Assembly: GCA_964456255.1 (NCBI GenBank)
Contig: CAYWDZ010000195.1
Span: 1 to 5,818 of the forward strand
Direction of reading: 5' to 3'
DNA: 5,818 nucleotides
Source of the DNA: ZC4RG30 sp964456255
GTDB lineage: Bacteria > Pseudomonadota > Gammaproteobacteria > Steroidobacterales > Steroidobacteraceae
The first letter of the stretch is position 1. Each line of letters opens with the position of its first letter. The notes beneath the pieces are model-generated. The model was not told where the DNA came from and searched no databases. It saw only the letters and a program-made list of their open reading frames with translations. Made by a program: the position numbers and the translations under genes. Below are positions 5,582-5,818 of the stretch, one piece after another.

Positions 5582-5818
5582 ATGCCGCGCATCAGGCCCA
5601 TCCTCCAGGCCGAGGCCACCGAGTGCGGCCTGGCTTCAATCGCGATGATTGCGCAGGCCCATGGGCTGTGCCTCTCGCTGCAGGAGCTGCGGCTGCGCTT
5701 TCCGCTGTCGCTGAAAGGCGCCCGGCTCGATCAATTGATTCGCATCGCGCAGCAGCTGCACCTGCATGCGCGCCCACTGCGGCTGGAGCTGCAGGATCTG
5801 CCGAAACTGGCCCTGCCC
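5582..5818 (+). CDS. C39-peptidase ABC exporter (CvaB/bacteriocin-processing type), N-terminal fragment
   Basis: The frame is open from ATG 5582 to the right edge (79 codons visible). It begins MPRIRPILQAEATECGLASIAMIAQAHG, the N-terminal signature of C39 double-glycine peptidases: Gln9 is the expected oxyanion-hole residue and Cys15 the catalytic nucleophile. LSLKGARLDQLIRIAQQL (about residues 42-59) is also typical of CvaB-like exporters. The catalytic His/Asp, the transmembrane domain and the nucleotide-binding domain would lie beyond the window. In the family the peptidase cuts the leader after GG or GA while the ABC domain drives export with the HlyD adaptor. The start is firm: an in-frame TGA (5564-5566, the stop of the CPBP gene) is followed by five codons with no other initiator. 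No clear Shine-Dalgarno sequence is visible, so translation may be coupled to the CPBP gene 15 bases upstream. Confidence 0.92.
   Translation, partial: MPRIRPILQAEATECGLASIAMIAQAHGLCLSLQELRLRFPLSLKGARLDQLIRIAQQLHLHARPLRLELQDLPKLALP

Noticed and set aside
1..5818. CRISPR arrays, tRNA/rRNA genes, insertion sequences or attachment sites
   Set aside because: No repeated spacer-like units, tRNA-like folds, transposase motifs or terminal inverted repeats were seen; the window is almost fully covered by protein genes.

Overview
This is a GC-rich bacterial window with all recognised genes on the + strand and almost no intergenic space. The YajQ sequence, a CvaA-type HlyD adaptor, a MRELxxNEI...VSGA leader and a CvaB-type C39 domain together suggest a gammaproteobacterium, perhaps Xanthomonadales-like. 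The taxonomic call is an inference from remembered family sequences, not from a search.

Left part (1-3153) is a tightly packed three-gene run. It holds the C-terminal 436 residues of a HerA/DUF87-like ATPase, then yajQ (starting on the last base of the ATPase stop, TGATG), then a 450-residue CPBP-family intramembrane protease. The protease probably starts at a TTG overlapping the yajQ stop (TTGA) and carries an unrecognised C-terminal domain of about 110 residues. These look like chromosomal backbone genes that are translationally coupled.

Right part (3213-5818, open at the right edge) is a compact double-glycine peptide export locus of the colicin V/class II microcin type. In order it encodes an HlyD/CvaA-like membrane fusion protein, a 54-residue precursor with a textbook GA-type leader, a second CPBP-family membrane protein, and the start of a C39-peptidase ABC exporter. 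The expected pathway is: the precursor is made; the C39 domain of the exporter removes the 15-residue leader after Gly14-Ala15; the ABC transporter and HlyD adaptor, with an outer-membrane TolC-type channel not seen here, export a mature peptide of about 39 residues (about 4.39 kDa) ending in a C-x5-C motif. The CPBP protein between precursor and exporter is the best visible candidate for self-immunity, by analogy with CPBP/Abi immunity proteins of Gram-positive bacteriocin loci.

A near-perfect hairpin lies just after the precursor gene, where a partial terminator or mRNA stabiliser would raise precursor expression over downstream genes. The precursor (about 54.5% GC by hand count) and the adjacent CPBP gene are visibly less GC-rich than the genes to the left, suggesting a recently acquired or fast-evolving cassette core. 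I do not recognise the core peptide as any known microcin. It is the most likely novel element of the window.
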